From: Streptomyces curacoi
Lineage (GTDB): Bacteria; Actinomycetota; Actinomycetes; Streptomycetales; Streptomycetaceae
Reading direction: 5' to 3'
Length of the DNA: 64,000 nucleotides
Assembly: GCF_001513975.1 (NCBI RefSeq)
Contig: NZ_KQ947987.1
Span: forward strand, 593,404 to 657,403
Numbering within the stretch: position 1 is the first letter of the stretch; the number at the start of each line of letters is the position of its first letter. Made by a program: the position numbers and the translations under genes. The notes below the pieces were generated by a model. It was not told where the DNA came from and made no database searches. It saw only the letters and a list, made by a program, of their open reading frames with translations. Below are positions 47,435-57,136 of this stretch, piece after piece.

Positions 47435-49819
47435 ATGCCGGCCAACGGCGCACCCACGAAGATCACCCAGGGTTCGAAGACCAAGGGCGGCATCGGCGAG
47501 TCCACGCTCCGCCCGGACGGCACCCTCAAGGTCACCGGCGAGTTCGCGTACTCGTCCGACATGTGGCACGAGGACATGCTCTGGGGGCAGATCCTCCGGT
47601 CGACCGTCGCCCACGCCGAGATCGTGTCCATCGACACGAGCGAAGCCCTTGCGATGCCGGGCGTGTACGCCGTCATGACGTACGACGACCTGCCGACCGA
47701 CGTGAAGAACTACGGCCTGGAGATCCAGGACACCCCGGTCCTCGCCCACGGCAAGGTCCGCCACCACGGTGAGCCGGTCGCGATCGTCGCCGCCGACCAC
47801 CCGGAGACGGCCCGCCGCGCCGCCGCGAAGATCAAGGTCGAGTACCGCGAGCTGCCGGTCATCACCGACGAGGCCTCCGCCCTCGCACCGGACGCGATCC
47901 TCATCCACGAGAACCGCGACGACCACCACATCGGCCATGTCCCGCACCCGAACATCGTCCACCGCCAGCCGATCATCCGCGGCAACGCCGACGAGGCGGC
48001 CAAGAAGGCCGACGTCGTCGTCAAGGGCGAGTACACCTTCGGCATGCAGGACCAGGCCTTCCTCGGCCCCGAGTCCGGCCTCGCCGTGCCGGACGAGGAC
48101 GGCGGCGTCCACCTCTACATCGCCACCCAGTGGCTGCACAGCGACCTGAGGCAGATCGCCCCGGTCCTCGGCCTGCCCGAGAGCAAGGTCCGTATGACGC
48201 TGTCCGGCGTCGGCGGTGCCTTCGGCGGCCGTGAGGACCTGTCGATGCAGATCCACGCCTGTCTGCTCGCGCTGCGCACGGGCAAGCCGGTCAAGATCGT
48301 CTACAACCGCTTCGAGTCCTTCTTCGGGCATGTGCACCGCCACCCGGCCAAGCTCTTCTACGAGCACGGCGCCACGAAGGACGGCAAGCTCACGCACGTG
48401 AAGTGCCGCATCGTGCTCGACGGTGGCGCGTACGCGTCCGCGTCCCCCGCGGTGGTCGGCAACGCCTCCTCGCTGAGCATCGGCCCGTACGTGGTCGACG
48501 ACGTCGACATCGAGGCCATCGCCCTCTACACCAACAACCCGCCCTGCGGCGCCATGCGCGGCTTCGGCGCGGTCCAGGCGTGCTTCGCGTACGAGGCGCA
48601 GATGGACAAGGTGGCCAGGCAACTCGGCATGGACCCGGTCAGGTTCCGGCAGCTCAACGCCATGGAGCAGGGGACCATCATGCCGACGGGCCAGCCCGTC
48701 GACTCCCCGGCCCCGGTCGCCGAACTCCTGCGCCGTGTCAAGGCGATGCCGATGCCGCCGGAGCGTCAGTGGGAGAGCAGCGAGGGCGCGGACGTACGCC
48801 AGCTGCCCGGCGGTCTGTCCAACACCACGCACGGTGAAGGCGTCGTACGCGGTGTCGGCTACGCGGTCGGCATCAAGAACGTCGGCTTCTCCGAGGGCTT
48901 CGACGACTACTCCACCGCCAAGGTGCGCATGGAGGTCATCAACGGGGAGCCCGTCGCGACCGTGCACACGGCCATGGCGGAGGTCGGCCAGGGCGGTGTC
49001 ACCGTCCACGCGCAGATCGCCCGCACCGAGCTGGGCGTCGCACAGGTGACGATCCACCCGGCGGACACCCAGGTGGGCTCGGCGGGCTCGACGTCCGCGT
49101 CCCGGCAGACGTACGTCACCGGTGGCGCCGTCAAGAACTCCTGCGAGCTGGTCCGCGAGAAGGTGCTGGAGATCGGGCGCCGCAAGTTCGGCTCCTACCA
49201 CCCCGCCTGGGCGACGGCCGAACTGCTGCTGGAGGGCGGCAAGGTCGTCACCGACGGCGGCGAGGTCCTCGCCGACCTGGTGGACGTGCTCGACGGCGAG
49301 TCCGTCGAGGTCGAGGCCGAGTGGCGGCACCGCCCGACCGAGGCCTTCGACCTGCGCACCGGCCAGGGCAACGGCCACGTCCAGTACTCCTTCGCCGCGC
49401 ACCGCGCCGTCGTCGAGGTCGACACCGAGCTCGGCCTGGTGAAGGTCATCGAGCTGGCCTGCGCCCAGGACGTCGGCAAGGCGCTCAACCCGCTGTCCGT
49501 CATCGGCCAGATCCAGGGCGGTACGACCCAGGGTCTCGGCGTGGCGGTCATGGAGGAGATCGTCGTCGATCCCAAGACCGCGAAGGTGAAGAACCCCTCC
49601 TTCACGGACTACCTCATCCCCACGATCCTCGACACGCCGACCATCCCCGTCGACGTGCTTGAACTCGCCGACGACCACGCCCCGTACGGGCTGCGCGGCA
49701 TCGGTGAGGCCCCGACCCTGTCGTCCACCCCGGCCGTCCTCGCGGCGATCCGGAACGCGACCGGGCTGGAGCTGAACCGTACGCCGGTACGGCCGGAGCA
49801 CCTCACCGGCACGGCGTAG
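47435..49819 (+). CDS. Xanthine dehydrogenase, molybdenum subunit
   Basis: 794 residues, ATG 47435 two bases after the preceding stop. Motifs of the large subunit: GGAFGGREDLS for the cofactor, AMRGFGAVQACFA, SGSTSASRQTYVTGGAV-like stretch for the molybdopterin, and the catalytic Glu E758 in GIGEAPTL. It hydroxylates hypoxanthine and xanthine to urate; cofactor sulfuration by the XdhC-type protein downstream is expected. Ends before a strong hairpin. Confidence 0.95.
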   Translation: MPANGAPTKITQGSKTKGGIGESTLRPDGTLKVTGEFAYSSDMWHEDMLWGQILRSTVAHAEIVSIDTSEALAMPGVYAVMTYDDLPTDVKNYGLEIQDTPVLAHGKVRHHGEPVAIVAADHPETARRAAAKIKVEYRELPVITDEASALAPDAILIHENRDDHHIGHVPHPNIVHRQPIIRGNADEAAKKADVVVKGEYTFGMQDQAFLGPESGLAVPDEDGGVHLYIATQWLHSDLRQIAPVLGLPESKVRMTLSGVGGAFGGREDLSMQIHACLLALRTGKPVKIVYNRFESFFGHVHRHPAKLFYEHGATKDGKLTHVKCRIVLDGGAYASASPAVVGNASSLSIGPYVVDDVDIEAIALYTNNPPCGAMRGFGAVQACFAYEAQMDKVARQLGMDPVRFRQLNAMEQGTIMPTGQPVDSPAPVAELLRRVKAMPMPPERQWESSEGADVRQLPGGLSNTTHGEGVVRGVGYAVGIKNVGFSEGFDDYSTAKVRMEVINGEPVATVHTAMAEVGQGGVTVHAQIARTELGVAQVTIHPADTQVGSAGSTSASRQTYVTGGAVKNSCELVREKVLEIGRRKFGSYHPAWATAELLLEGGKVVTDGGEVLADLVDVLDGESVEVEAEWRHRPTEAFDLRTGQGNGHVQYSFAAHRAVVEVDTELGLVKVIELACAQDVGKALNPLSVIGQIQGGTTQGLGVAVMEEIVVDPKTAKVKNPSFTDYLIPTILDTPTIPVDVLELADDHAPYGLRGIGEAPTLSSTPAVLAAIRNATGLELNRTPVRPEHLTGTA

Positions 49820-49834
49820 GGAGCCGGCAAGTCT

Positions 49835-49880
49835 CTCCGGGCGGCGCCGGGAACGTCACACTTCGCCGCGCCGCCCGGAG
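49835..49880 (+). terminator. Terminator of the xanthine dehydrogenase operon
   Basis: Perfect 13-base arms CTCCGGGCGGCGC (49835-49847) and complement (49868-49880). The perfect palindrome GTACTCGAGTAC (49880-49891) follows at once. The rest of the gap to 50075 should hold the permease promoter. Confidence 0.75.
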
Positions 49881-50075
49881 TACTCGAGTACCACGCCGCT
49901 CGCGGCACTCGGGAACCCGCAAGTACCAGCACTAGATCCTGTTCGTTCGTCTCGGGCCGTCCCCCGGGTCGTGCGGCCGAAGCACCTTCCCAAATCCCGC
50001 AGCCGCGCAGGCGGTCGACTCAGCCGTCAGGGCGGTTGATGCGGGTGTCCCTATGAACCTTGGGAGTAGGCCCAC

Positions 50076-51533
50076 ATGACCCAGCAGTCACTGGAGCCGA
50101 CGACCGCAGCCGAAGACGCGGGCGAAGGCACCCGCGTCCCGGCCGGCAGGTCGTGGCTCGACCGGTACTTTCACATATCCCAAAGAGGAAGCTCGGTCGC
50201 GCGTGAGGTGCGCGGCGGCGTCACCACCTTCATGGCGATGGCGTACATCCTCCTGCTCAACCCCTTGATCCTGTCCGGCAAGGACGTGGCGGGGAGCACC
50301 CTGGGCCAGCAGGCCCTGATCACCGCGACCGCGTTCGCCGCGGCCCTCACCACGCTGCTGATGGGCTTCTTCGGCAAGGTGCCGCTGGCCCTCGCCGCCG
50401 GCCTCTCCGTCTCCGGCGTGCTCGCCTCGCAGGTGGCCCCGCAGATGACCTGGCCGCAGGCCATGGGCATGTGTGTGATGTACGGCGTGGTCATCATGCT
50501 GCTGGTCGTCACCGGCCTGCGCGAGATGATCATGAACGCGATCCCGCTCGCGCTCAAGCACGCCATCACCATGGGCATCGGCCTGTTCATCGCGCTGATC
50601 GGCTTCTACAAGGCCGGCTTCGTGCACCAGGGCGAGGCCACCCCGGTCACCCTCGGCCCGGCCGGTGAACTGGCCGGCTGGCCCGTCCTGCTCTTCGCGG
50701 CCACCCTGCTCGCCATCTTCATGCTCCAGGCCCGCGGCATCCCCGGCGCCATCCTGATCGGCATCGTCGGCGGCACCGTACTCGCCGTCGTCCTCAACGC
50801 ACTCGGCGTCATCGACCCCAAGCAGTGGGCCAGCGGCGCCCCCGAACTGCACGGCAGCGCCGTCTCCATGCCCGACTTCTCGATCTTCGGCGACGTCGAG
50901 TTCGGCGGCTGGAGCGAGGTCGGCGCGATGACGGTCGGCATGATCGTGTTCACCCTGGTGCTCGCCGGGTTCTTCGACGCGATGGCGACGATCATCGGCG
51001 TCGGCACCGAGGCCAAGCTGGCGGACGACAAGGGCCGGATGCCGGGCCTGTCCAAGGCGCTGTTCATCGACGGCGCGGGCGGTGCCATCGGCGGCGTGTC
51101 CGGCGCCTCGGGCCAGACGGTGTTCGTCGAGTCGGCGACCGGCGTGGGCGAGGGCGCCCGTACCGGCCTCTCCTCGGTCGTCACCGGTCTGTTCTTCGCG
51201 GCCTGCCTCTTCTTCACCCCGCTCACCGCGATCGTGCCGGGCGAGGTCGCGGCGGCGGCCCTGGTGGTGATCGGCGCCATGATGATGATGAACGCGCGCC
51301 ACGTGGACTGGGCCGACCGGGCCACCGCGATCCCGGTGTTCCTCACCGTCGTGATCATGCCGTTCACCTACTCGATCACGGCCGGTGTCGCGGCGGGCGT
51401 CATCTCGTACGTCGCCATCAAGATCGCTCAGGGCAAGGCAAGGGAGATCGGGGCGTTCATGTGGGCCCTGACAGGGATCTTCCTGGTCTTTTTCGCCCTC
51501 AATCCCATTGAGACCTGGATGGGCGTGCACTAG
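50076..51533 (+). CDS. NCS2 purine permease (AzgA-like)
   Basis: 485 residues with 12-14 membrane segments. GGVTTFMAMAYILLLNP near the first helix and SGASGQTVFVESATGVGEGA are hallmark motifs of the AzgA/GhxP branch of NCS2 carriers, which import guanine, hypoxanthine or adenine with protons. It lies between the xanthine dehydrogenase and XdhC genes, so it supplies substrate to that pathway. Confidence 0.93.
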   Translation: MTQQSLEPTTAAEDAGEGTRVPAGRSWLDRYFHISQRGSSVAREVRGGVTTFMAMAYILLLNPLILSGKDVAGSTLGQQALITATAFAAALTTLLMGFFGKVPLALAAGLSVSGVLASQVAPQMTWPQAMGMCVMYGVVIMLLVVTGLREMIMNAIPLALKHAITMGIGLFIALIGFYKAGFVHQGEATPVTLGPAGELAGWPVLLFAATLLAIFMLQARGIPGAILIGIVGGTVLAVVLNALGVIDPKQWASGAPELHGSAVSMPDFSIFGDVEFGGWSEVGAMTVGMIVFTLVLAGFFDAMATIIGVGTEAKLADDKGRMPGLSKALFIDGAGGAIGGVSGASGQTVFVESATGVGEGARTGLSSVVTGLFFAACLFFTPLTAIVPGEVAAAALVVIGAMMMMNARHVDWADRATAIPVFLTVVIMPFTYSITAGVAAGVISYVAIKIAQGKAREIGAFMWALTGIFLVFFALNPIETWMGVH

Positions 51534-51582
51534 TCGGTTCCCGAACCGCCCTCCACACCAACGCTGTTAAGGAGACCGAGAG

Positions 51583-52761
51583 ATGCTGGACATCGCCGAG
51601 GAGCTGCACCGGTGGGTCGAGCAGGGACGTGACTTCGCCGTGGCCACCGTGGTGGCCGTCGGCGGCAGCGCGCCCCGCCGGCCCGGCGCCGCGCTCGCGG
51701 TGGACGCCGACGGCACGGCGATCGGCTCGGTGTCCGGCGGATGTGTGGAGGGCGCGGTCTACGAGCTGTGCCGGCAAGCGCTCCAGGACGGCGAGACGGT
51801 CCTGGAACGCTTCGGCTACAGCGACGATGACGCCTTCGCGGTCGGTCTGACCTGCGGGGGCATCATCGACATCCTCGTCACTCCGGTACGCGCCGGGGAC
51901 CCGGCCCGCCCGGTGCTCGCGTCCGCGCTGCGGGCGGCCGCGGGCGGGCAGGCCGCGGCGGTGGCCCGCATCGTGTCGGGCCCGCGGGAGCTGATGGGCC
52001 GGGCACTGCTGATCCGCCCGGACGGCGCCGGATCCGACGGCGATCCGGCCCACGAGGGCGGCTTCGGCGGCCACCCCGAACTGGACCGCACGGTCGCGGC
52101 GGAGGCGGGCGCGTTCCTGGACGCGGGCCGCACCGGCACCCTGGAGATCGGCGAACAGGGCTCGCGCTGCGGAGCCCCGCTCACCGTGCTGGTCGAGTCC
52201 TCGGTGCCGCCGCCCCGGATGATCGTCTTCGGCGCGATCGACTTCGCGTCGGCGCTGGTACGCATCGGCAAGTTCCTGAACTACCACGTGACCGTGTGCG
52301 ACGCCCGCCCGGTCTTCGCGACCAAGGCCCGCTTCCCGGAGGCCGACGAGATCGTCGTCGAGTGGCCGCACAAGTACCTGGAGCGCACCGACGTGGACGG
52401 CAGGACCGTCCTGTGCGTCCTCACCCACGACGCCAAGTTCGACGTCCCCCTGCTCCGGCTCGCGCTGCGCCTGCCGGTGGCCTACGTCGGCGCGATGGGC
52501 TCGCGCCGGACACACCTGGACCGCAACGAGCGGCTGCGGGAAGTCGGCGTGACCGAGCTGGAGCTGGCGCGGCTCAGGTCGCCCATCGGCCTGGACCTCG
52601 GTGCTCGCACGCCCGAGGAGACGGCCCTGTCGATCGCCTCGGAGATCGTCGCCAACCGGCGCGGCGGGAGCGGGGTCTCACTGACGGGCGCGCACATCCC
52701 GATCCATCACGACGCGACGTCCACCTCCACGCCGACGGGGCGGATCGGCTCGGTGGCCTGA
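51583..52761 (+). CDS. xdhC: XdhC-family molybdenum cofactor maturation protein
   Basis: 392 residues, ATG 51583 with AAGGAG upstream (51568-51573). N-terminal XdhC domain with SGGCVEGAVYE and GLTCGGIIDI, C-terminal Rossmann domain (AYVGAMGSRRTHLDRNERL). XdhC proteins bind molybdenum cofactor, promote its sulfuration and insert it into xanthine dehydrogenase. Genes at 45955-52761 thus form one functional purine-oxidation unit. Confidence 0.92.
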   Translation: MLDIAEELHRWVEQGRDFAVATVVAVGGSAPRRPGAALAVDADGTAIGSVSGGCVEGAVYELCRQALQDGETVLERFGYSDDDAFAVGLTCGGIIDILVTPVRAGDPARPVLASALRAAAGGQAAAVARIVSGPRELMGRALLIRPDGAGSDGDPAHEGGFGGHPELDRTVAAEAGAFLDAGRTGTLEIGEQGSRCGAPLTVLVESSVPPPRMIVFGAIDFASALVRIGKFLNYHVTVCDARPVFATKARFPEADEIVVEWPHKYLERTDVDGRTVLCVLTHDAKFDVPLLRLALRLPVAYVGAMGSRRTHLDRNERLREVGVTELELARLRSPIGLDLGARTPEETALSIASEIVANRRGGSGVSLTGAHIPIHHDATSTSTPTGRIGSVA

Positions 52762-52783
52762 GCCCGCGGCAGCGGCACGGGAG

Positions 52784-53362
52784 TCAGACCCGCAGCACGA
52801 AGCACCGCACCCCGCCCGCCTCCAGGTCGTACCACTCACCGCGCGCCCACCCCTCGGTCACCACCGCCACGTCCTCGGCCGTCAACCCGATGAACCGTCG
52901 CTCCTGCGGCAGCCGTTCCACCAGCGGTGTCGTCACCACCCATGCCCCACCCGGCGCCAGCAGCCCCCGCACCCGGTCCGCGACCGCCCGCTTGTCCGTC
53001 ATGAAGGCGAGGACCAGCCGCATGGTGACCAGGTCGAAGCCCGCCCGTGGCAGGCGCGCCGCGACCTCGTCGGCGTCCTCGAAGTCCAGGCGGCTCACGC
53101 GCAGGCGAGGCTCCAGACCGGCGTACCGGTCGCGGGTCGCCGCCACCGCCGCGTCCGCCCAGTCGACGGCGAGCGTGTCGTAACCGAGGCCGGCGAGCGC
53201 GGCCGGGTAGGTGCCGAGCCCGCAGCCGATGTCCAGGGCCCGGGTGCCGGCCCGCGGCCGTACCGCCTCCCTGAGCAGCCGCAGCTCCCGCTCCGCGACG
53301 CCCCGGAAGCCCCGTCCCCGTGCGAAGTGGTGCTCCCAGCGGGCGCGTTCGACGGCCGTCAT
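52784..53362 (-). CDS. Class I SAM-dependent methyltransferase
   Basis: 192 residues from ATG 53362, which overlaps the SRPBCC gene stop by four bases. SAM-binding motif I is ALDIGCGLGTYPAALAG, followed by LAVDWAD and FDLVTMRLVLAFM. Substrate unknown. Co-translation with the SRPBCC protein suggests they share a small-molecule ligand. Confidence 0.88.
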   Translation of the reverse strand: MTAVERARWEHHFARGRGFRGVAERELRLLREAVRPRAGTRALDIGCGLGTYPAALAGLGYDTLAVDWADAAVAATRDRYAGLEPRLRVSRLDFEDADEVAARLPRAGFDLVTMRLVLAFMTDKRAVADRVRGLLAPGGAWVVTTPLVERLPQERRFIGLTAEDVAVVTEGWARGEWYDLEAGGVRCFVLRV

Positions 53363-53799
53363 GCCTGCCTCAGCAGCCGGTTCACCGCGCGCCCGAACAC
53401 GTAGCGCGCCGTCCGCTCCAACAACCCGTCGACGATCCCCGGCACGAAGCTCACCCGCAGCTCCTCCCGCCACACCACCCGCGTCCGCCCGCCCGGGCCG
53501 GGCCGTACCTCGATCTCGGCCCACCCCGTGATCACCCGGCCCCGCTTCTCCAGCCGGCACCGGCCCGGTGTGTCGTCCCCCGGCGGCTGCCACACCGTGA
53601 CCTCCATCGGGTCGTCGAAGGAGAGCGGGCCGACTCCGGAGCGGGCCACGAAGAGCGTGCCCTGGTGCGTCGGTTCGGGGGTGGTGATCCGGACGCGGGT
53701 GAGGGGGACGGCGTCGGCATGGCGGGGCCACTCCGTCAGGCGGCGCCACGCCTCGTCGAGGGGCAACGGGACCGTGCGGTGGAGCAGGAAGTTGGCCAC
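53359..53799 (-). CDS. SRPBCC-family protein
   Basis: 146 residues, ATG 53799. Starts ANFLLHRTVPLPLDEAWRRL, a polyketide cyclase/START-like beginning, and ends in the long C-terminal helix (GIVDGLLERTARYVFGRAV). Such proteins bind lipids or polyketide-like ligands in a helix-grip cavity. Coupled to the methyltransferase downstream. No catalytic residue can be assigned. Confidence 0.88.
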   Translation of the reverse strand: MANFLLHRTVPLPLDEAWRRLTEWPRHADAVPLTRVRITTPEPTHQGTLFVARSGVGPLSFDDPMEVTVWQPPGDDTPGRCRLEKRGRVITGWAEIEVRPGPGGRTRVVWREELRVSFVPGIVDGLLERTARYVFGRAVNRLLRQA

Positions 53800-53942
53800 G
53801 GAACGATCTTAGGGAATCAGGGCTGGTCATCGACGCGGTCGTACACGGGGTTCGGGGGTACGGCGTCTACGGCACCCGTGCGCGCGGCGGACCACCCGGT
53901 CACCATGCGACCGACGATGATCCGCCGCTCCCCGTACCGCCT

Positions 53943-53963
53943 GCGCCTCACCTGGTGAGGCGC
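53943..53963 (-). terminator. Terminator of the GH43 operon
   Basis: GCGCCTCACC-T-GGTGAGGCGC, perfect 10-base arms, directly after the stop codon (53967-53965) of the AbfB-domain enzyme. Confidence 0.75.
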
Positions 53964-53964
53964 C

Positions 53965-55413
53965 TCACTGGGCGTAGAACGTGGCGTCCGCCCGGTCCGT
54001 CGCCGTGCTCGGTGCCTGCACCTGCAGCAGGTAGTTGTAGTGCCGGATGTAGCGCCCGGGGTAGTTGTACGACTCGTACGAGACCCCGGCCGAGTCGGCC
54101 AGCCCGGCCCGCCTGTGGAAGCTGGCGTCGGAGGCGAACTGTGCCGTGCCGTCGTTCTTCTCCAGCCACACCTCGAAGTTCTCGTGCCGCAGGTAGTAGC
54201 CGGGGAAGTTGGCCGACTCCAGCGAGACCGTGCCGCTGCCGGCGAGACCGGTCACCACACGGAACTGCGAGTCCGCGAGCGGGGACACATTGGCCTCGAT
54301 CCGGGCCCGGTACTCCCAGTGCCGGACGAACCGGTCCGCGAAGTTGTACGACGAGAAACGCTGCGGGGTGACCCCGTCGGCCACCGGGATGCCGAAGTCG
54401 GGCGTGCCGTCGGCCTTCCAGTACAGCTTCTGCACGCGGGTGCGGCGGTTGGGGTCGTTGAGCGGGTCGCCGGAGATGTCCTTGTAGTTGCGGTCGTGGT
54501 AGACGAGGATGTCCGACTTGCCGTCCTCGGAGACGGTGAAGGAGTTGTGGCCCGGACCGTACTGGCCGGTGGAGGCGTTGCTGGTGAAGACCGGCGTCGG
54601 ACTCTTGGTCCAGTTCGCCGCGTTCAGCAGGTCGGCGCTCGCGGAGGCGGACAGCAGGCCCAGGCAGTAGTTGCTGTCGGTGGCGCTCGCCGAGTACGAC
54701 ATGAACACCTTGCCGCCGTGCTGGATCACCGCCGGCCCCTCGTTGACCTTGTAGCCGACGGTCTCCCAGGAGTAGGTGGGCCGCGACAGCATCACCGGGG
54801 TGCCGGTGATGGTCCAGGGGTTGGCCATCTTGGCGAGGTATATGTCCGTGTTGTTGTTCACCGACGGATCGCGCTGCGCCCAGGCCAGATAGCGCACGCC
54901 GTTCACCACGAAGGTGGTGGCGTCCAGGGAGAAGCTCTCCCACTGGGTCCTGATCTGGCCCTTCTCGGTCCAGGTGGCGGTCAGCGGGTTGGCGCCGGTG
55001 CCCTCCAGGACGTACATCCGGATCGCCCACACGTCGTTGGTGGCCCCGGCGGCGAAGTAGACGTACCACTTGCCGTCGATGAAGTGGATCTCCGGCGCCC
55101 AGATGTGCGCGCCCATCACCCCGCTGGTGTGCTTGGTCCAGATGGTGACCTCCTGGGCCGTGGACAGGCCCTGGATGGTGGTCGCCCGGCGCAGCACGAT
55201 GCGGTCGTACTCGGGGACGGTGGCGGTGAAGTAGTAGTAGCCGTCGGTGTGTTTGAAGATGTGCGGGTCGGCCCGCTTCTCCGCGATCGGGTTGGTGTAG
55301 GTGACGGCGGGGGAGGCGGGCACGGCGGCCTGGGCGGGGGATGCGGGGCCGACGAGGGCGGCGGCGAGGGCCACCAGCACGGCCATGAGCAGCCGTACGG
55401 CTATGCGTCTCAA
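53965..55413 (-). CDS. Secreted GH43-type arabinanase/arabinofuranosidase with AbfB domain
   Basis: 482 residues from TTG 55413 (GGAG seven bases upstream), starting with a signal peptide (RRIAVRLLMAVLVALAAALV, AxA near residue 30). The five-bladed GH43 propeller shows ADPHIFKHTDGYYYF with the base Asp, SFSLDATTF, and KVNEGPAV with the acid Glu. The last ~160 residues are an AbfB (CBM42) trefoil with three arabinose-binding repeats: SSYNFADRFVRHWEY, SANFPGYYLRHENF, SYNYPGRYIRHYNY. It should bind and release arabinofuranose side chains. It follows the second GH43 gene by 29 bases. Confidence 0.9.
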   Translation of the reverse strand: MRRIAVRLLMAVLVALAAALVGPASPAQAAVPASPAVTYTNPIAEKRADPHIFKHTDGYYYFTATVPEYDRIVLRRATTIQGLSTAQEVTIWTKHTSGVMGAHIWAPEIHFIDGKWYVYFAAGATNDVWAIRMYVLEGTGANPLTATWTEKGQIRTQWESFSLDATTFVVNGVRYLAWAQRDPSVNNNTDIYLAKMANPWTITGTPVMLSRPTYSWETVGYKVNEGPAVIQHGGKVFMSYSASATDSNYCLGLLSASASADLLNAANWTKSPTPVFTSNASTGQYGPGHNSFTVSEDGKSDILVYHDRNYKDISGDPLNDPNRRTRVQKLYWKADGTPDFGIPVADGVTPQRFSSYNFADRFVRHWEYRARIEANVSPLADSQFRVVTGLAGSGTVSLESANFPGYYLRHENFEVWLEKNDGTAQFASDASFHRRAGLADSAGVSYESYNYPGRYIRHYNYLLQVQAPSTATDRADATFYAQ

Positions 55414-55442
55414 GGGAGTTCTCCAGAGCAGAGGGGGAGTGA

Positions 55443-56942
55443 TCAGGTCGTGGGGACGAGCTTCCACTGCTGGCAGTTGTTGTTCAGCCACGTCCACTGC
55501 CGCACGTCGGTGCCGTTCGCGGTGCCGCAGTCGGCGACGTCGGCGACCTTGCCGGTGGACTCGTTGACGATGCGGACGTAGTCGCCGCTCGCGGTGAGGA
55601 CGAGGCGGTAGTGCTGGCACTTGTTGTTCAGCCAGGACCACTGCCGGATGTCGGCGCCGTCCGCGGCGGAGCACTCGGCGGTGTCCATCACCTTGCCGGT
55701 GGCGACGTTCACCAGCCGGTTGGTGTCGTCGCCGAGGTCCTCGACCTTCCACTTCTGGTTGGTCCCGCCGTTGCAGGTCCACTGGAAGATGTTGGTGCCG
55801 TCGGCGGTGTTGCCGCCGTTGACGTCGAGGCACTTGCCGCTGTTGCGGTTGACCAGGGTGTACGCCGTCGGGGTCGCCGCCGTCTCGCCGGACGGGCCGG
55901 GGAGTGTGGTGCCGAGCGCGACCGGCGTGCCGAAGTTCGGGGTGCCGTCGGCGTTCCAGGTGAACTCCTGGGCGCGGGTGGTCCGTCCGTTGCCGCAGCC
56001 ACCGCTCGCCGAGGAGTTGGCGTGGTAGACGATCCAGTTCTCGGTGCCGTCGGGCGAGGTGAAGAAGCCGTTGTGGCCGGGGCCGTAGACACCGTTCGCG
56101 TCACTGCGCTGGAAGACGGGCGTCTGCTTCTTGGTCCAGGACGCCGGGTTCAGCGGGTCTGCGCCGGTCAGCTCCAGCTGGCCGAGCTTGTAGTCGGCGG
56201 TCTGGCAGGAGCTCGCGGAGTACGTCAGGAAGGTGCGGCCGCCCCGGTAGAGCGGCTCGGGGCCCTCGTTGACCGGGCTGCCGGAGCGCTCCCAGTCCAG
56301 GGTCGGGCTGGAGATGATCGTGAACGTGTTGCCGGTGAGGGTGTACGGATTGCTCATCGGCGCGATGACGAGGCTCTGCGTACTGCCGTTGATGAACCCG
56401 CTGCCCACCAGGTACAGCTTGTTGTTCGCCTGGAGCACACTCGCGTCGATCAGCCAGCCGCCCGGCGTGAGGTTGGAGCCGGTGAGCGAACCCTTGTAGG
56501 TGTACGGCCCCATCGGGTCGGTGCCGGCGCTCTCCAGGACGTGTGTGCGCTGGGAGTCGCAGCAGGCGACGCCGCTCTGTCCGGCCGAGTAGTACACGTA
56601 CCAGTGGCCGTTGAACAGATGCATCTCCGGCGCCCAGAAGTTGGTGTTGCGTGTCGACGTGGTGTCCGACCACACCTGCACATTGGGCGCGGTGGCGAGG
56701 CCCGCGAGGGTCGGTGCCTTGCGGATACCGAGGATGCCGGTGAACGTCGTGGTGATCAGGTAGTAGTTGCCGTCGTGGTACTGGAGCCAGGGGTCGGCGC
56801 CCTTGAACGACTTCAGCGGGTTGGTGTACGGGCGCCCGTCCGCCGCGGAGGCCGGCTGGGTGGTCGCCACCAGTGCCAGGAGGGCGGCGAGCGCGCAGAG
56901 CAGCAGTGATCTGCGGCGTTTGGTGTGGGGAGTCCGAGGCAT
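55443..56942 (-). CDS. Secreted GH43-type enzyme with ricin-type lectin domain
   Basis: 499 residues. A signal peptide (RRSLLLCALAALLALVATT, cleavage near ASAAD) is followed by a GH43 propeller with GADPWLQYHDGNYYLIT, WLIDASVLQ, and PVNEGPEPL for the catalytic acids. The C-terminal ~130 residues form a ricin-type trefoil with three QxW-like repeats (NQKW, RQWSW, QQWKL). First gene of a two-gene minus-strand operon for arabinose-containing polysaccharide. Probably acts with the GH30/GH2 system at 8.4-17.9 kb on arabinogalactan. Confidence 0.9.
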   Translation of the reverse strand: MPRTPHTKRRRSLLLCALAALLALVATTQPASAADGRPYTNPLKSFKGADPWLQYHDGNYYLITTTFTGILGIRKAPTLAGLATAPNVQVWSDTTSTRNTNFWAPEMHLFNGHWYVYYSAGQSGVACCDSQRTHVLESAGTDPMGPYTYKGSLTGSNLTPGGWLIDASVLQANNKLYLVGSGFINGSTQSLVIAPMSNPYTLTGNTFTIISSPTLDWERSGSPVNEGPEPLYRGGRTFLTYSASSCQTADYKLGQLELTGADPLNPASWTKKQTPVFQRSDANGVYGPGHNGFFTSPDGTENWIVYHANSSASGGCGNGRTTRAQEFTWNADGTPNFGTPVALGTTLPGPSGETAATPTAYTLVNRNSGKCLDVNGGNTADGTNIFQWTCNGGTNQKWKVEDLGDDTNRLVNVATGKVMDTAECSAADGADIRQWSWLNNKCQHYRLVLTASGDYVRIVNESTGKVADVADCGTANGTDVRQWTWLNNNCQQWKLVPTT

Positions 56943-56966
56943 ACGCCACCGTCCTGTCCGTAATTT

Positions 56967-56979
56967 CGAACATGGTTCG
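56967..56979. promoter_or_regulatory. Candidate operator of the GH43 operon
   Basis: CGAAC-ATG-GTTCG palindrome 25 bases upstream of the GH43 start, in the expected promoter region. Its core resembles part of the Zur-like box at 57075 (CCATGTTC on the minus strand), so one may influence the other; regulator unknown. Confidence 0.4.
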
Positions 56980-57074
56980 TGATAGCGATCAGAAGATAGG
57001 AGTGGGGCATGACTCCGTCAACGGTTTCGTCATATGCGGTTCATGTGAACGGCCTCGGGCATGGCTCGTCGACG

Positions 57075-57089
57075 TGAAAACCATGTTCA
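57075..57089. promoter_or_regulatory. Zur-box-like palindrome upstream of the Fur-family gene
   Basis: TGAAAACCATGTTCA matches 12 of 15 bases of the Streptomyces Zur box TGAAAATGATTTTCA as I know it. It lies 48 bases before the Zur-like gene, so autoregulation is likely. A similar box is at 58877-58891. Confidence 0.6.
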
Positions 57090-57136
57090 TTTAGCATGGG
57101 TGGTCGACGCCGGGACAAGCGAGCGAGGGGCAGGGG

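Noticed and set aside
47372..49801. 809-residue antisense frame under the xanthine dehydrogenase large subunit
   Set aside because: Shadow caused by high third-position GC; sense strand is conserved over its whole length.
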